From: Polaromonas sp.
Lineage (GTDB): Bacteria; Pseudomonadota; Gammaproteobacteria; Burkholderiales; Burkholderiaceae_C
DNA length: 64,000 nucleotides
Reading direction: 5' to 3'
Assembly (NCBI RefSeq): GCF_018780625.1
Contig: NZ_JADMJK010000096.1
Location: forward strand, 3,033-67,032
Of the stretch, positions 7,467 through 16,436 are shown in pieces. The notes below the pieces were generated by a model. That model worked only from the letters and a program-made list of their open reading frames with translations. It had not been told where the DNA came from and searched no databases. Position 1 is the first letter of the stretch. Every line of letters begins with the position of its first letter. The position numbers and the translations under genes are program-made.

Positions 7467-8861
7467 ATGAATCGACGACATTTTTTCAACGGTGCGGCGC
7501 TCACAGCCGTCGCAGCGGCCTCGGTCAGCCGGGTCGCCATGGCCGCCCTGCCGGAGCCGGTCATCATGAGCGGGGCGGACACCGCGCCGCCGCTCGTCCC
7601 GTCCAGCGGGCGGCCCTACAACCCGGTGGTCACACTCAATGGCTGGACCTTGCCCTGGCGCATGAACAACGGCGTGAAGGAGTTTCACCTGGTGGCCGAG
7701 CCGGTGGTGCGCGAGATGACCCCGGGCTTCAAGGCCCACATGTGGGGCTACAACGGCCAGAGCCCCGGCCCCACGATCGAGGTGGTCGAAGGCGACCGGG
7801 TGCGCGTGTTCGTGACCAACAAGCTGCCTGAGCACACCAGCGTGCACTGGCACGGCCAGCGCTTGCCCAGCGGCATGGACGGCGTGTCGGGCCTGAACCA
7901 GCCGGCAATTCCGGTCGGCAAGACTTTTGTCTACGAGTTCATGGCGCGCCGCCCCGGCACCTTCATGTACCACCCGCATGCCGACGAAATGACGCAGATG
8001 GCGATGGGCATGATGGGTTTCTGGGTGACCCACCCCAAAGGCAAACACCCGCTGATTGACGAGGTGGACCGCGACTTCGTGTTCCTGCTCAACGCCTACG
8101 ACATCGACCCCGGCACCATGACGCCCAAGATCATGACCATGACGGACTTCAATCTGTGGTCATGGAACAGCCGGATTTTCCCGGGTATAGACACACTCAA
8201 TGTGCGCTTGGGCGACAAGGTGCGGATCCGCATTGGCAACCTCACCATGACCAACCACCCCATCCACCTGCATGGCCACGAGTTCAAGGTCACGGGCAGC
8301 GACGGCGGGCCGTGGCCCATGGCGGCACGTGCCCCCGAAGTCACCACCGATGTGGCCGTGGGCCAGATGCGGCAGCTTGATTTTCTGGCCGACGAAGAAG
8401 GCGACTGGGCCTTTCATTGCCACAAGAGCCACCACACCATGAACGCCATGGGCCACGCCATTCCCACCACGATTGGCGTGGACCATCGCGGCCTCGTCAA
8501 AAAACTGCAAAAAGTCATGCCCGACTACATGATGATGGGCGAGCGCGGCATGGCCGACATGGGCGAGATGGAAATGCAGATCCCCGAAAACACCGCACCG
8601 ATGATGACCGGCACCGGCCCTTACGGCGGCGTGGAAATGGGCGGCATGTTCAGCATCCTCAAGGTCCGAAAAAACCAAAAGCCTGGCGACTACAAGGACC
8701 CCGGCTGGTATAAGCAGCCGGCCGGCACCCAAGCCTATGAATGGACAGGCGCACTGCCCGATCCTGCGCGCATGAAGGCAAGCAGCACAGCCATGCCGGC
8801 AACCGCAGGCCCCGGCACCGAAGTCCAGATCCGTAAACCCATGGGCAACATGGCCCACTAA
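7467..8861 (+). CDS. Two-domain multicopper oxidase (copper oxidase)
   Basis: 464 residues with a twin-arginine-like leader (NRRHFFNGAAL), so export in folded form is likely. Copper ligands: HWHGQRLP and MYHPHADEM in the first cupredoxin domain, HPIHLHGHEF and HCHKSHHTMNAM in the second. The first domain has HPH where a type 1 site needs HCH, so the type 1 copper lies only in domain 2, as in type B two-domain laccases that form trimers. A Met-rich segment (about 355-390) resembles the Cu(I)-binding loops of CueO and CopA oxidases. The probable role is oxidation of periplasmic Cu(I). It lies 30 bases after the TolC-like gene. Confidence 0.88.
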   Translation: MNRRHFFNGAALTAVAAASVSRVAMAALPEPVIMSGADTAPPLVPSSGRPYNPVVTLNGWTLPWRMNNGVKEFHLVAEPVVREMTPGFKAHMWGYNGQSPGPTIEVVEGDRVRVFVTNKLPEHTSVHWHGQRLPSGMDGVSGLNQPAIPVGKTFVYEFMARRPGTFMYHPHADEMTQMAMGMMGFWVTHPKGKHPLIDEVDRDFVFLLNAYDIDPGTMTPKIMTMTDFNLWSWNSRIFPGIDTLNVRLGDKVRIRIGNLTMTNHPIHLHGHEFKVTGSDGGPWPMAARAPEVTTDVAVGQMRQLDFLADEEGDWAFHCHKSHHTMNAMGHAIPTTIGVDHRGLVKKLQKVMPDYMMMGERGMADMGEMEMQIPENTAPMMTGTGPYGGVEMGGMFSILKVRKNQKPGDYKDPGWYKQPAGTQAYEWTGALPDPARMKASSTAMPATAGPGTEVQIRKPMGNMAH

Positions 8862-8898
8862 TTCACTAATCCATCAACCCTGCAACCAAGGAAATCTC

Positions 8899-9399
8899 TT
8901 GAAAAATACAATCAAACTCATCGCTGCTTGTGCAGTATTGGCGAGCGTCACAGGCACTTTTGCAGCAGGCAGTCACGGCGGCGGGCATGATGCGCAAGTC
9001 GTCGGCAAACCCGGCGTCGCCAGCAAGGTGACCCGCACCATCGAGGTTGACATGAGCGACACCATGCGCTTTACGCCCGCCAACATCAAGGCCAAACAAG
9101 GCGAGACGATCCGCTTCGTGGTGAAGAATTCGGGCCAGCTGAGCCACGAGTTTGTGCTGGGCACGGCCAAAGACCTGAAGGCGCATTACGAGGTGATGAA
9201 AAAGAACCCCGAGATGGAGCACGCCGACGACAACATGCTCACCGTCAAGCCCGGACAGACCAGTGAGATTCTGTGGCAATTCACCAAAGCGGGAACCGTT
9301 GATTTTGCTTGCCTGCATCCAGGGCACTACGACGCGGGCATGAAAGGGAAAATCGCCGTTTCACCCACTAAACGGAATGCCGAATTGGCTTCCAGGTAA
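8899..9399 (+). CDS. Periplasmic cupredoxin (plastocyanin-like copper protein)
   Basis: 166 residues with a Sec signal peptide and a short His-rich start (GSHGGGHDA). The cupredoxin fold carries the expected type 1 ligands: His in LSHEFVLG and the Cys-His-Met set in FACLHPGHYDAGMKG. The start is a TTG at 8899, supported by AAGGA six bases upstream. Cupredoxins of this kind accompany copper oxidases and may carry electrons or Cu between oxidase and chaperones. It is the fifth gene of the plus-strand copper operon, 37 bases after the oxidase. Confidence 0.85.
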   Translation: MKNTIKLIAACAVLASVTGTFAAGSHGGGHDAQVVGKPGVASKVTRTIEVDMSDTMRFTPANIKAKQGETIRFVVKNSGQLSHEFVLGTAKDLKAHYEVMKKNPEMEHADDNMLTVKPGQTSEILWQFTKAGTVDFACLHPGHYDAGMKGKIAVSPTKRNAELASR

Positions 9400-9417
9400 A
9401 CACACGAAAGAAAAACC

Positions 9418-9762
9418 ATGAACATTCTTAAAAACTTCGCCCTCGGCGCCCTGCTGGCCACAACCACCCTTGTTTCTACCAGCCTGTTGGCTCAACCCGC
9501 CATGGACATGAGCGGGATGAAGGAAAAAGGCATGAGCATGGAGATGAGCAACGGCGAGGTGAAAAAAATTGACATAGAAGCGCAAAAAATTACCCTCAAG
9601 CACGGCGAGATCAAAAGCATGGACATGCCGGGCATGACCATGGTTTTTAGAACTCAGGACCCGTCTCTGCTGGACAACCTCAAAGTCGGAGACAAGGTCA
9701 AATTCAACGCTGAAAAACGCGAAGGTTTCATCGTTGTCACGGCGATTGAAGCCATCAAGTAA
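9418..9762 (+). CDS. CusF-like periplasmic copper-binding protein
   Basis: 114 residues: a signal peptide, a Met-rich linker (MDMSGMKEKGMSMEM) and a small OB-fold domain typical of CusF, with GEVKKIDIEAQKITLKHGEI, MDMPGMTMVF and LKVGDKVKF. CusF binds Cu(I) through a His, two Met and a Trp; the MDMPGMTM segment supplies the Met ligands, while a Trp at the usual place is not seen (Phe appears instead). In the Cus system CusF feeds an RND pump. No pump is encoded here, so this member probably passes Cu(I) to the oxidase or cupredoxin. Confidence 0.85.
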   Translation: MNILKNFALGALLATTTLVSTSLLAQPAMDMSGMKEKGMSMEMSNGEVKKIDIEAQKITLKHGEIKSMDMPGMTMVFRTQDPSLLDNLKVGDKVKFNAEKREGFIVVTAIEAIK

Positions 9763-9870
9763 TTTGACGGCTTTGGGGTGCGCCTGCGGCAGGCAGAGGC
9801 TTCGTTCTCGGCTGCAGCGCCCCCGCCAATCAGTTGTCCATTAACTCCCAGCTCACTCAAGGAGTACATG

Positions 9871-10368
9871 ATGAAAAGACGTTTTCTTATTCAAGCCCTC
9901 GCCAGCCTGGCTGGCGCTTCAGCCCTGCCGCCCAGCCTGATGGCGCAAACCAAACCGCTGGTAGAGGTCTGGAAAGACCCCGACTGCGGCTGCTGCCAGG
10001 ACTGGATCAGCCACCTGGAAGCCAACGGGTTTCGGGTCAAGGTACAAGGCAGCGGCAACACGGCCGCACGGGCACGGCTGGGCGTGCCTGACAAACTGGG
10101 CTCCTGCCACACCGCGCAGGTCGGCGGCTATGCCCTTGAGGGCCATGTTCCAGCCCGCGACATTCACCAGATCCTGAAGGAGCGCCCCAAGGCCATTGGT
10201 CTTGCAGTGCCGGGTATGCCTGTCGGCTCACCAGGCATGGACGGGCCAGCCTATGGGGGACGCAAGGACCCGTATGACGTGCTGCTCGTGCTTGCGGACG
10301 GCAACTCCCGTATCTATCAGTCTTATCCCTCAAGCCAGTTGCAAGCGCCTAAAAAGAAATCATCATGA
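9871..10368 (+). CDS. DUF411 metal-binding protein
   Basis: About 165 residues with a leader of KRRFLIQAL type followed by an alanine-rich core. The DUF411 signature is clear: VWKDPDCGCCQDW, then GSCHTAQVGGYALEGHVP and GLAVPGMPVGSPGM. DUF411 proteins are small periplasmic proteins found in copper and silver resistance loci, and the CxCC cluster probably binds Cu. Two adjacent ATGs exist (9868 and 9871); the second has the better distance from AAGGAG. It is the last gene of the plus-strand copper operon and faces the beta-propeller gene, which ends 72 bases away on the other strand. Confidence 0.87.
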   Translation: MKRRFLIQALASLAGASALPPSLMAQTKPLVEVWKDPDCGCCQDWISHLEANGFRVKVQGSGNTAARARLGVPDKLGSCHTAQVGGYALEGHVPARDIHQILKERPKAIGLAVPGMPVGSPGMDGPAYGGRKDPYDVLLVLADGNSRIYQSYPSSQLQAPKKKSS

Positions 10369-10440
10369 AATCCTTCTGACTATTTTTCCGTCTCACTGCA
10401 TGCTGGAAACAGCCAAAGCGGTGGACAGTCCGGAATGCCG

Positions 10441-11484
10441 TCACGGCGTCACGCTAATGCCGTTGGGCCCCTTTTCCACGCGAACGGTCGCAACGACCTT
10501 GCGATCCTTGACGTCAAGCACAGACACCGAGTTGGCGTAGATATTGGTGACGTAAGCGTATCGTCCGTCACGGTCGACGACCACGCCATGCGCACCGGCG
10601 CCGGTCACGATTGTCTTTGCGACCTTGAAACTCTCCAGATCAATCAGGCTGACCGTGCTGCCAGGCTTCTTGCGCGTACCCTGGTTGGCCACCAGCAGCG
10701 TGCGCGAGTCCGGCGTGGCGTACAGCTGGATCGGCACCGACCCGACAGCAACCTTGCGAATCACCTTGCGCGTGGCCGGGTCGATCACGGCGACGGCGTT
10801 TTCCTCAGACAGCGAGACAAAGGCAAGGCGGCCGTCCGGCGCGAAGCCGACCTGCGCCGGGCCCTTGCCTGCTGGAATTTTCGCTACCTCCTTTTGGTTT
10901 ACGGTATCGATCACCGACACTGTACCGCCCTTGAGGTTGGCGACGTAGACCTGCTTGCCGTCCGGGCTGATCCGAAGACCGTGAGGAAACTGGCCGACCG
11001 GAATCGTCGCCACGAGGTGATGCGCCGATGTGTCGATCACACTGACCGTGTTGTCGCCACCGTTGGTGACGTAGGCGAAGCGGCCGTCGGGCGACACCAC
11101 CACATGGGCCGGGTGCATGCCAACCGGAACCTTGGCGACGACGGCGTCGCTACTGGTATCGATGGCCCAGACCGCCCCGGGCTTTCCCATTGCATCGTGC
11201 TCGCCCTGGGCCATGCCCTTGTGCGCAGAAGTGTCAGCCGCCTGGCCAGGCTCGCCGTTGTTGGTCACCCATACGAGCTTGCCGTCGGGCGATACCTGCA
11301 CGTTGTGCGGCATCTTGCCGACGCGCACGCTCGCCAGCGTTTTGAACGAAGCGGCATCGAGCACGCTGACCGTGTCAGCGCCCTCATTGGCTACATACAC
11401 CTTGTCGGCGGCCAGGGTGGCGCCAGACCAGGCCAGCAGGGCCATCTGCACCGTTGTCAAAAGCCAGTTGTCTTTTCTTGCCAT
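10441..11484 (-). CDS. Secreted YVTN-family beta-propeller protein
   Basis: 347 residues from MARKDNWL, chosen because AAGGA lies nine bases upstream and a signal peptide (ending GATLAA) follows directly. The body is made of repeated blades with the YVTN/VSVID signature (VYVANEGADTVSVLD, FAYVTNGGDNTVSVIDT, YAYVTNIYANSVSVLD), about seven or eight in all. These propellers act as extracytoplasmic binding scaffolds; several sit beside copper or electron-transfer genes, but no enzymatic role is established. It is the last gene of the minus-strand copper operon, 52 bases after copA. Confidence 0.8.
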   Translation of the reverse strand: MARKDNWLLTTVQMALLAWSGATLAADKVYVANEGADTVSVLDAASFKTLASVRVGKMPHNVQVSPDGKLVWVTNNGEPGQAADTSAHKGMAQGEHDAMGKPGAVWAIDTSSDAVVAKVPVGMHPAHVVVSPDGRFAYVTNGGDNTVSVIDTSAHHLVATIPVGQFPHGLRISPDGKQVYVANLKGGTVSVIDTVNQKEVAKIPAGKGPAQVGFAPDGRLAFVSLSEENAVAVIDPATRKVIRKVAVGSVPIQLYATPDSRTLLVANQGTRKKPGSTVSLIDLESFKVAKTIVTGAGAHGVVVDRDGRYAYVTNIYANSVSVLDVKDRKVVATVRVEKGPNGISVTP

Positions 11485-11536
11485 CACGATCCATCCTTGT
11501 TGATAAAAATCAGGCGAAATCTTCCGAACTGCGGCG

Positions 11537-13861
11537 TCATGTCTTGCTGCGCCGCAAACGCAGCGCATTACCAATCACAGACACCGAGCTGAAACTCATG
11601 GCCAGCGCCGCGATCAACGGCGACAGCAGCCAGCCGGTCAGCGGGTACAGCACCCCAGCCGCAATCGGGATACCCAGCGCGTTGTACAAAAAGGCAAATA
11701 CCAGGTTCTGCTTCATGTTGCCCACCGTCGCTTCCGATAGCGCACGCGCAACTGCAATCCCGCGCAGATCGCCCTTGACCAGCGTGACCTGCGCGCTGTT
11801 CATGGCCACGTCGGTCCCGGTACCCATGGCCACGCCAACATCGGCCTTGGCCAGCGCTGGCGCATCGTTGATGCCGTCTCCGGCCATCGCCACGACGCGG
11901 CCTTCCTTTTGCAGTTTCTCCACCAGCAGCAGCTTGTCGGCCGGCTTGACCTCACCATGGACCTCGTCGATGCCCAGGCGGGCTGCAACAGCCTTGGCCG
12001 TGGTCAGTCCGTCACCGGTCGCCATCACGATGCGCAGCCCGGCCGCTTTCAGCGTCGCCAGCGCCTCGGGCGTGCTGGACTTGATCGGGTCGGACACAGC
12101 CAGCAGGCCCATCAGCTGGCCATCGACTGCCAGGTGCATCACGCTGGCGCCTTCTGCGCGCAAGGCCTCGGCCTGCGGCACCAGGGCCGCGACCGAAACG
12201 CCAATCTGCTCCATCAGCGTGGTGTTGCCCAGCGCCAGCTGACGCCCGGCCACCTGCCCACGCACGCCGATGCCTGAGCCGGACTCGAAGTTCTCGGGCT
12301 TGTCCAGCACCATGCCGCGTTCGCGGGCGGCGCGCACGATGGTTTCGGCCAGCGGATGCTCGCTGCCCTGGTCCAGGCTGGCAGCCAGGCGCAGCACCTC
12401 GTCGGCCTCAAAGCCGGGCGCGGGAACGGCACGCTCAAACGTGGGGCGGCCCTCGGTGAGCGTACCGGTCTTGTCGATGATGAGGGTGTCGATCTTGCGC
12501 ATGTTCTCGATGGCCGCGGCATCGCGGAACAGCACGCCGTGCGTCGCGCCCAGGCCGGTGGCGACCATGATGGACATGGGTGTGGCCAGGCCCAGCGCGC
12601 AGGGGCAGGCAATGATCAGCACCGACACCGCGTTGATCAGGCCGAACACCCAGCGCGGCTCGGGACCAAACAGGCCCCAGCCGAAGAAGGTCAGCACGGC
12701 AATGCCCACCACCGTGACGACGAAGTAGCCCGCCACCACGTCGGCCATGCGCTGCATCGGCGCCCGGGAACGCTGGGCCTGGGCCACCATCTGCACGATC
12801 TGGGCCAGCATGGTGGACGCGCCGACGCGTTCAGCGCGCATCACCAGCGCGCCGCTGGTGTTGAGCGTGGCGCCTATCACCTTGTCGCCCACGCGCTTGG
12901 CCACCGGCATGGGCTCGCCCGTGAGCATCGACTCATCGACCGAACTGCCACCTTCGCTCACCACGCCATCGACCGGAACTTTTTCTCCGGGGCGCACGCG
13001 CAGCAAGTCGCCCACATGCACATGGTTCAGTGGCACGTCCTCTTCGGTGCCATCTTCCCGGATACGGCGGGCGGTTTTGGGCGCCAGACCCAGCAGCGAC
13101 TTGATCGCCGCCGAGGTCTGCGACCGGGCCTTGAGTTCGAGCACCTGGCCCAGCAGCGTGAGCGAGATGATCACGGCGGCCGCTTCAAAGTACACGGCGA
13201 CGCGGCCCATGGAGATGAACGAGGCCGGAAACACCTGGGGAGCGACCGTCGCCACCACGCTGTAAACGAAGGCGGCGCCGGTGCCCAGACCAATCAAGGT
13301 CCACATGTTGGGACTGCGGTTCACCACGGACTGCCATCCGCGCGAGAAGAATGGCCAGCCGGCCCAGAGGACGATGGGGATCGACAGCACCAGTTCAATC
13401 CAGGTCTGGGTAGTGGATTCAAACCACTGCATTTGATGGCCGAACATCGCCAAAACAGTGACCACGACAGTCAGCGGCAGCGTCCACCAGAAGCGGCGCT
13501 GAAAATCGCGCAATTCAGGGTTTTCATCGTCACCCAGTTCCGGCAGCAAGGGCTCGAGCGTCATGCCGCACTTGGGGCAGTTTCCCGGATGGTCCTGTCG
13601 AATCTCGGGGTGCATCGGGCAGGTGTAGATCGTGCCGGACGCCGCTGGCGGCACGTCCACAGGCAGGGAAGGTGCGAGGTATTGCATAGGGTTCGCCGCG
13701 AACTTGCCCTGGCACTTGGCGCTGCAGAAATAATAGGGCCGCCCCTCATGCGTCAGCGTGTGAGGCGACTGCTCGGTGACAGTCATGCCGCACACCGGAT
13801 CCTTGAGGTCGGTTGGCGCTGGAGGGCTGCCGCTGGGATGCTGATGCGCTTTCATGTCCAT
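11537..13861 (-). CDS. copA: Copper-exporting P1B-type ATPase with YHS and HMBD domains
   Basis: 774 residues. In place of the usual GMTCxxC domain, the N-terminus carries a YHS domain ([17 protein letters not shown]) and a heavy-metal-binding domain ([15 protein letters not shown]). Core motifs are complete: TGEP actuator, [10 protein letters not shown] in the sixth membrane helix, DKTGT with phosphorylated Asp463, SEHPLAE and GDGINDAPA. The C-terminal helices contain YN and MSFSS, which fits Cu(I)-type (P1B-1) specificity. The role is Cu(I) export from cytoplasm to periplasm, supplying or detoxifying copper handled by the oxidases encoded around it. AGAGGT precedes the ATG. Confidence 0.93.
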   Translation of the reverse strand: MDMKAHQHPSGSPPAPTDLKDPVCGMTVTEQSPHTLTHEGRPYYFCSAKCQGKFAANPMQYLAPSLPVDVPPAASGTIYTCPMHPEIRQDHPGNCPKCGMTLEPLLPELGDDENPELRDFQRRFWWTLPLTVVVTVLAMFGHQMQWFESTTQTWIELVLSIPIVLWAGWPFFSRGWQSVVNRSPNMWTLIGLGTGAAFVYSVVATVAPQVFPASFISMGRVAVYFEAAAVIISLTLLGQVLELKARSQTSAAIKSLLGLAPKTARRIREDGTEEDVPLNHVHVGDLLRVRPGEKVPVDGVVSEGGSSVDESMLTGEPMPVAKRVGDKVIGATLNTSGALVMRAERVGASTMLAQIVQMVAQAQRSRAPMQRMADVVAGYFVVTVVGIAVLTFFGWGLFGPEPRWVFGLINAVSVLIIACPCALGLATPMSIMVATGLGATHGVLFRDAAAIENMRKIDTLIIDKTGTLTEGRPTFERAVPAPGFEADEVLRLAASLDQGSEHPLAETIVRAARERGMVLDKPENFESGSGIGVRGQVAGRQLALGNTTLMEQIGVSVAALVPQAEALRAEGASVMHLAVDGQLMGLLAVSDPIKSSTPEALATLKAAGLRIVMATGDGLTTAKAVAARLGIDEVHGEVKPADKLLLVEKLQKEGRVVAMAGDGINDAPALAKADVGVAMGTGTDVAMNSAQVTLVKGDLRGIAVARALSEATVGNMKQNLVFAFLYNALGIPIAAGVLYPLTGWLLSPLIAALAMSFSSVSVIGNALRLRRSKT

Positions 13862-13885
13862 CTGGTGACCTCTTTCTATCGCTTG

Positions 13886-14335
13886 TTAGAGTTGCCAGCG
13901 AAAGGTACGGGGAGCGGATTCGCCCGGCCGGTCGATCCGGAGTTCGATCGCGCCAGGCCGCGGCGCCGGCACATCGAATGCCAGCACGCCTTCACGGTGA
14001 TGGCCACCCGGTGGCGCGCCGAGCCAGCCCGTGGGCTTGAACCTGCGACCGTCGTCGGTCGTCAAGATGGCGCTTTGAGCCAGGTCATCGCTCAAGTCGG
14101 CACTGTGCGTGTCCAGCACGACAGCGAACTCCCACTGGCTGTCCGGCAGTCCGATCGACTTCGCCGTCACCTTGACCGTCACGCCCTGCTCGCTCGACGA
14201 CTGTGCGGCGCTGGCATCAAGGCTTGTTTGGGCCAACGCCACCGAAGGCGACGTCGCCAGCCCGAGGCTAGCGCAAGCCACCCAGCCCGCGAGCATCCAT
14301 CGTTGACCAATCCTGCAGCCTCTTGTGTAAACCAT
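13886..14335 (-). CDS. Secreted protein of unknown function in the copper operon
   Basis: 149 residues with a long signal peptide (cleavage near ALAQ) and a beta-rich mature part, for example VTVKVTAKSIG, WEFAVVLDTHS and GAIELRIDRPGE, which suggests one immunoglobulin-like domain. I do not recognise a named family. AGGAG six bases before the ATG supports the start. It lies between the DUF302 gene (36 bases) and copA (24 bases) on the same strand, so it is part of the copper operon. A GHHRE segment could contact metal, but this is weak evidence. Confidence 0.7.
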   Translation of the reverse strand: MVYTRGCRIGQRWMLAGWVACASLGLATSPSVALAQTSLDASAAQSSSEQGVTVKVTAKSIGLPDSQWEFAVVLDTHSADLSDDLAQSAILTTDDGRRFKPTGWLGAPPGGHHREGVLAFDVPAPRPGAIELRIDRPGESAPRTFRWQL

Positions 14336-14371
14336 GTCGATCTCCTGTAGAAAAAGATTTTGTGCAGAAGC

Positions 14372-14824
14372 TCAGTCCGCAGCCAGCGCGGCGCACACCC
14401 GTTGCAGTCGCTCGCGTGCCTCCCGTGCGACCGTTGCCACTTCCGGGTTGTCTGTCAGTTGCAGCATTGCTATCGGGTCAATAAGGCCGACCGTCACCTT
14501 GCCGTCGGCATCCTGACGCACGACTACATTGCACGGCAGCAACAGGCCGATGTCAGGTTCAGCCATCAGCGCGCGGTGAGCCAGCGTGGGATTGCAGGCG
14601 CCGAGAATGCGATGCGCAAGAACATCGATGCCCAATTTGTTTTTCATCGTTGCTTGCACGTCGATCTCGGTCAAGATGCCGAAACCCTCATTTTTCAGTG
14701 CTGCACTCACCTGTTCGACGGCGGCTGCAAAGTCGGTATTTCCGAGGTAGGCGTGAAACCCGTACGATGGGGATACGGGCTTCGCATTGACCTCGGGCTG
14801 TAGGGGGCGGTCGTTAGAGGGCAT
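14372..14824 (-). CDS. DUF302 domain protein
   Basis: About 150 residues with no signal peptide, so probably cytoplasmic. The DUF302 pattern is visible: GFGILTEIDVQATMKNKLG, then ILGACNPTLAHRAL and LLLPCNVVVRQ. These proteins have a small alpha/beta fold; the conserved Cys in GACNP and PCNV may bind metal or ligand, but no function is proven. The start is uncertain: the track uses a TTG (14839), while the ATG at 14824 lies eight bases after GAAAG and is used here. It is a member of the minus-strand copper operon. Confidence 0.8.
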   Translation of the reverse strand: MPSNDRPLQPEVNAKPVSPSYGFHAYLGNTDFAAAVEQVSAALKNEGFGILTEIDVQATMKNKLGIDVLAHRILGACNPTLAHRALMAEPDIGLLLPCNVVVRQDADGKVTVGLIDPIAMLQLTDNPEVATVAREARERLQRVCAALAAD

Positions 14825-14876
14825 GGTCATTTCTTTCAAGGAGTGTTAACTGTCCGGGCGTCGGACTCCACCTTGG

Positions 14877-14969
14877 TCAGCAGCCACCGCAACCACCTGT
14901 GCTGCCGCTGTGGCAGCCAGAGGCCTTGGGAAACAGCCTTGCCGCAGTGGGACAAAAAAAGTAAGCCAC
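14877..14969 (-). CDS. Possible Cys-rich micro-ORF (30 aa) or readthrough extension of the P19-like gene
   Basis: Below the ORF-track size limit. It begins at a GTG nine bases after the TAA of the P19-like gene and is in the same frame as that gene. The product would be about 30 residues, with one Cys near the start (FFCPTAARLFPKASGCH) and a Cys/Gly end, STGGCGGC. There is no good Shine-Dalgarno sequence, so it would need reinitiation after the upstream stop or stop-codon readthrough. A metal-binding tail of this composition fits a copper operon. It may instead be chance, or the remnant of a longer gene. Confidence 0.35.
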   Translation of the reverse strand: MAYFFCPTAARLFPKASGCHSGSTGGCGGC

Positions 14970-14978
14970 CGGTAGCGC

Positions 14979-15605
14979 TTAGCGGCTTGCCTGCGAGACT
15001 TCCGTCAATTTTCCACCCGCCAGTTTGAAGTGAAACTTGGCGCTCACCGGTGTGGACCACAGGTCTTTGTCTTTCAGTTCGCGCTGGAACGTCGGGACAT
15101 CGACCGTCACCGTGGCGGCGTAGGTACCGTCCCCCAGAAGCGCGGTGTTAGCCGAATAGTGAAGGCCACTGCTGCCCCACATCGGCGGCAAAGGCAAGTT
15201 GATGGTTTTTCCGGTTTCCTTGTTTGTCGCTGCAAAGTTGATGTTTGCGTAGGGAATGCGCGTCTTGCTCTTCGGGTCTGTCAGCTTTAACTCGACGTGA
15301 TAGCGCTCGTCGGCAGCCGGTTGATGTGCATCCCAAGTGGGCGGATTGCCCATCTGCATCCACATCGGTTCGGAACCTTCAAGTTCCAGTTGAAACAGCA
15401 TGTTGCCTGTCGCGGCACGGCCGACGAGCACCGCTTTTTTCAAAGGGTCGGCCGCTACCGCGAGCTTCTCGACTTTTGGCTCGGCAAGCTGCGCCGCAGC
15501 GCTTTTCTGACTATTTTGAGAGGTCTGCGCAGAGGTTTGAGCCCATGCGCCCGCAGAGGCTGCAGCAAGAGCGAAAGTCAAAAGGGTGTAACGAAGAGAC
15601 GACAT
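14979..15605 (-). CDS. P19/Tp34-like periplasmic iron (and copper) binding protein
   Basis: 208 residues from the ATG at 15605 (MSSLRYTLL), with GGAG seven bases upstream and a signal peptide ending GAWAQ. The mature part matches the Fe2+ transport periplasmic family (P19, Tp34): YHVELKLTDPKSKTRIPYAN, then PLPPMWGSSGLHYSANTAL and GDGTYAATVTV. P19 proteins bind Cu and Fe through Met and His residues and normally work with an FTR1-type permease. None is present here; the next genes encode an ICMT-family protein and DUF2933. A copper-binding role in this operon is inferred. Confidence 0.75.
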   Translation of the reverse strand: MSSLRYTLLTFALAAASAGAWAQTSAQTSQNSQKSAAAQLAEPKVEKLAVAADPLKKAVLVGRAATGNMLFQLELEGSEPMWMQMGNPPTWDAHQPAADERYHVELKLTDPKSKTRIPYANINFAATNKETGKTINLPLPPMWGSSGLHYSANTALLGDGTYAATVTVDVPTFQRELKDKDLWSTPVSAKFHFKLAGGKLTEVSQASR

Positions 15606-15785
15606 GGTGAACTCCATTCAGGAAAGTCAAGGTAAAAAGAAACACGCGCTTCGGGACAGTCCCCACAGGCCACGCGAAGAAAGATGCGGGCAAAGGTGAA
15701 AGTCATAAGCGGCATTGCCGTCAAGGGGTCTGATGTTTGAATGATTTGTCATGAACCTTTCCAGATGAACTTTTGGGGTTTCGGG

Positions 15786-16436
15786 TCAATTGGCGCTTGA
15801 ACGACGAAGTAATCGTGGAAGGAAGCGCGGTGTACGCTCCGCATAACGATCAAAGACCTCGCCAAATTGCGCACGCATTTCGGCCTCTTCAGTCAGCGCC
15901 AGGCGCCCGTACATGATCAGCAGAATCGGGAACATGACCAGGGTCAGCAGCGTCGGCCACTGCAACAGAAAGCCCAGCAGGATCAGGACAAAAGCCACGT
16001 ACTGTGGATGCCGAATCACGGCATAAGGCCCAGTGGTCGCCATCGCATGCCTGCGTTGCGCGTGGTACAGAACATTCCAGGCACTGGACAGCAGGTAAAA
16101 GCCAAAGCCCAGGAACACATAGCTTGCGATGTGCAGCAGTCCAAAGTGGGGATCACCTTTTTCGCCCAGAAGCGTAGACCACAGGTGACCTGTGTTGTGG
16201 GACAGCAGGTCAAGGTTCGGGAACTTGGTCTGTAGCCATCCTGACAACAGGTAGAGGGTCAACGGGAAGCCATACATCTCGACAAACAAGGCCACGATGA
16301 ACGCGGAGAATGCCCCAAAGGTTCGCCAGTCCCGCGCCGTTGCCGGCTTGAAAAAACTGTAGGCAAACAGGATGAAAACGGCCGAGTTGAGGGCAACCAG
16401 CAGCCATAGGCCGTAGGCCGGTTGTTCGCGGCTCAT
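15786..16436 (-). CDS. ICMT/PEMT-like membrane methyltransferase family protein
   Basis: 216 residues with about five or six hydrophobic helices. The C-terminal part has the family signature GPYAVIRHPQYVAFVLILLG and a later EEAEMRAQFGEVFDRYAERTPRF, typical of bacterial isoprenylcysteine carboxyl methyltransferase-like proteins (the RHPxY and E-E motifs bind SAM in studied members). The bacterial substrates are mostly unknown. The ATG overlaps the DUF2933 stop (ATGA), so translation is coupled. The ORF track extends upstream through the DUF2933 gene; that part is not coding in this frame. Its place in a copper operon is unexplained. Confidence 0.8.
   Translation of the reverse strand: MSREQPAYGLWLLVALNSAVFILFAYSFFKPATARDWRTFGAFSAFIVALFVEMYGFPLTLYLLSGWLQTKFPNLDLLSHNTGHLWSTLLGEKGDPHFGLLHIASYVFLGFGFYLLSSAWNVLYHAQRRHAMATTGPYAVIRHPQYVAFVLILLGFLLQWPTLLTLVMFPILLIMYGRLALTEEAEMRAQFGEVFDRYAERTPRFLPRLLRRSSAN

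Noticed and set aside
12356-14350. 664-residue plus-strand ORF opposite copA
   Set aside because: Composition is typical of an antisense shadow in GC-rich DNA, while the minus strand has complete P-type ATPase motifs.
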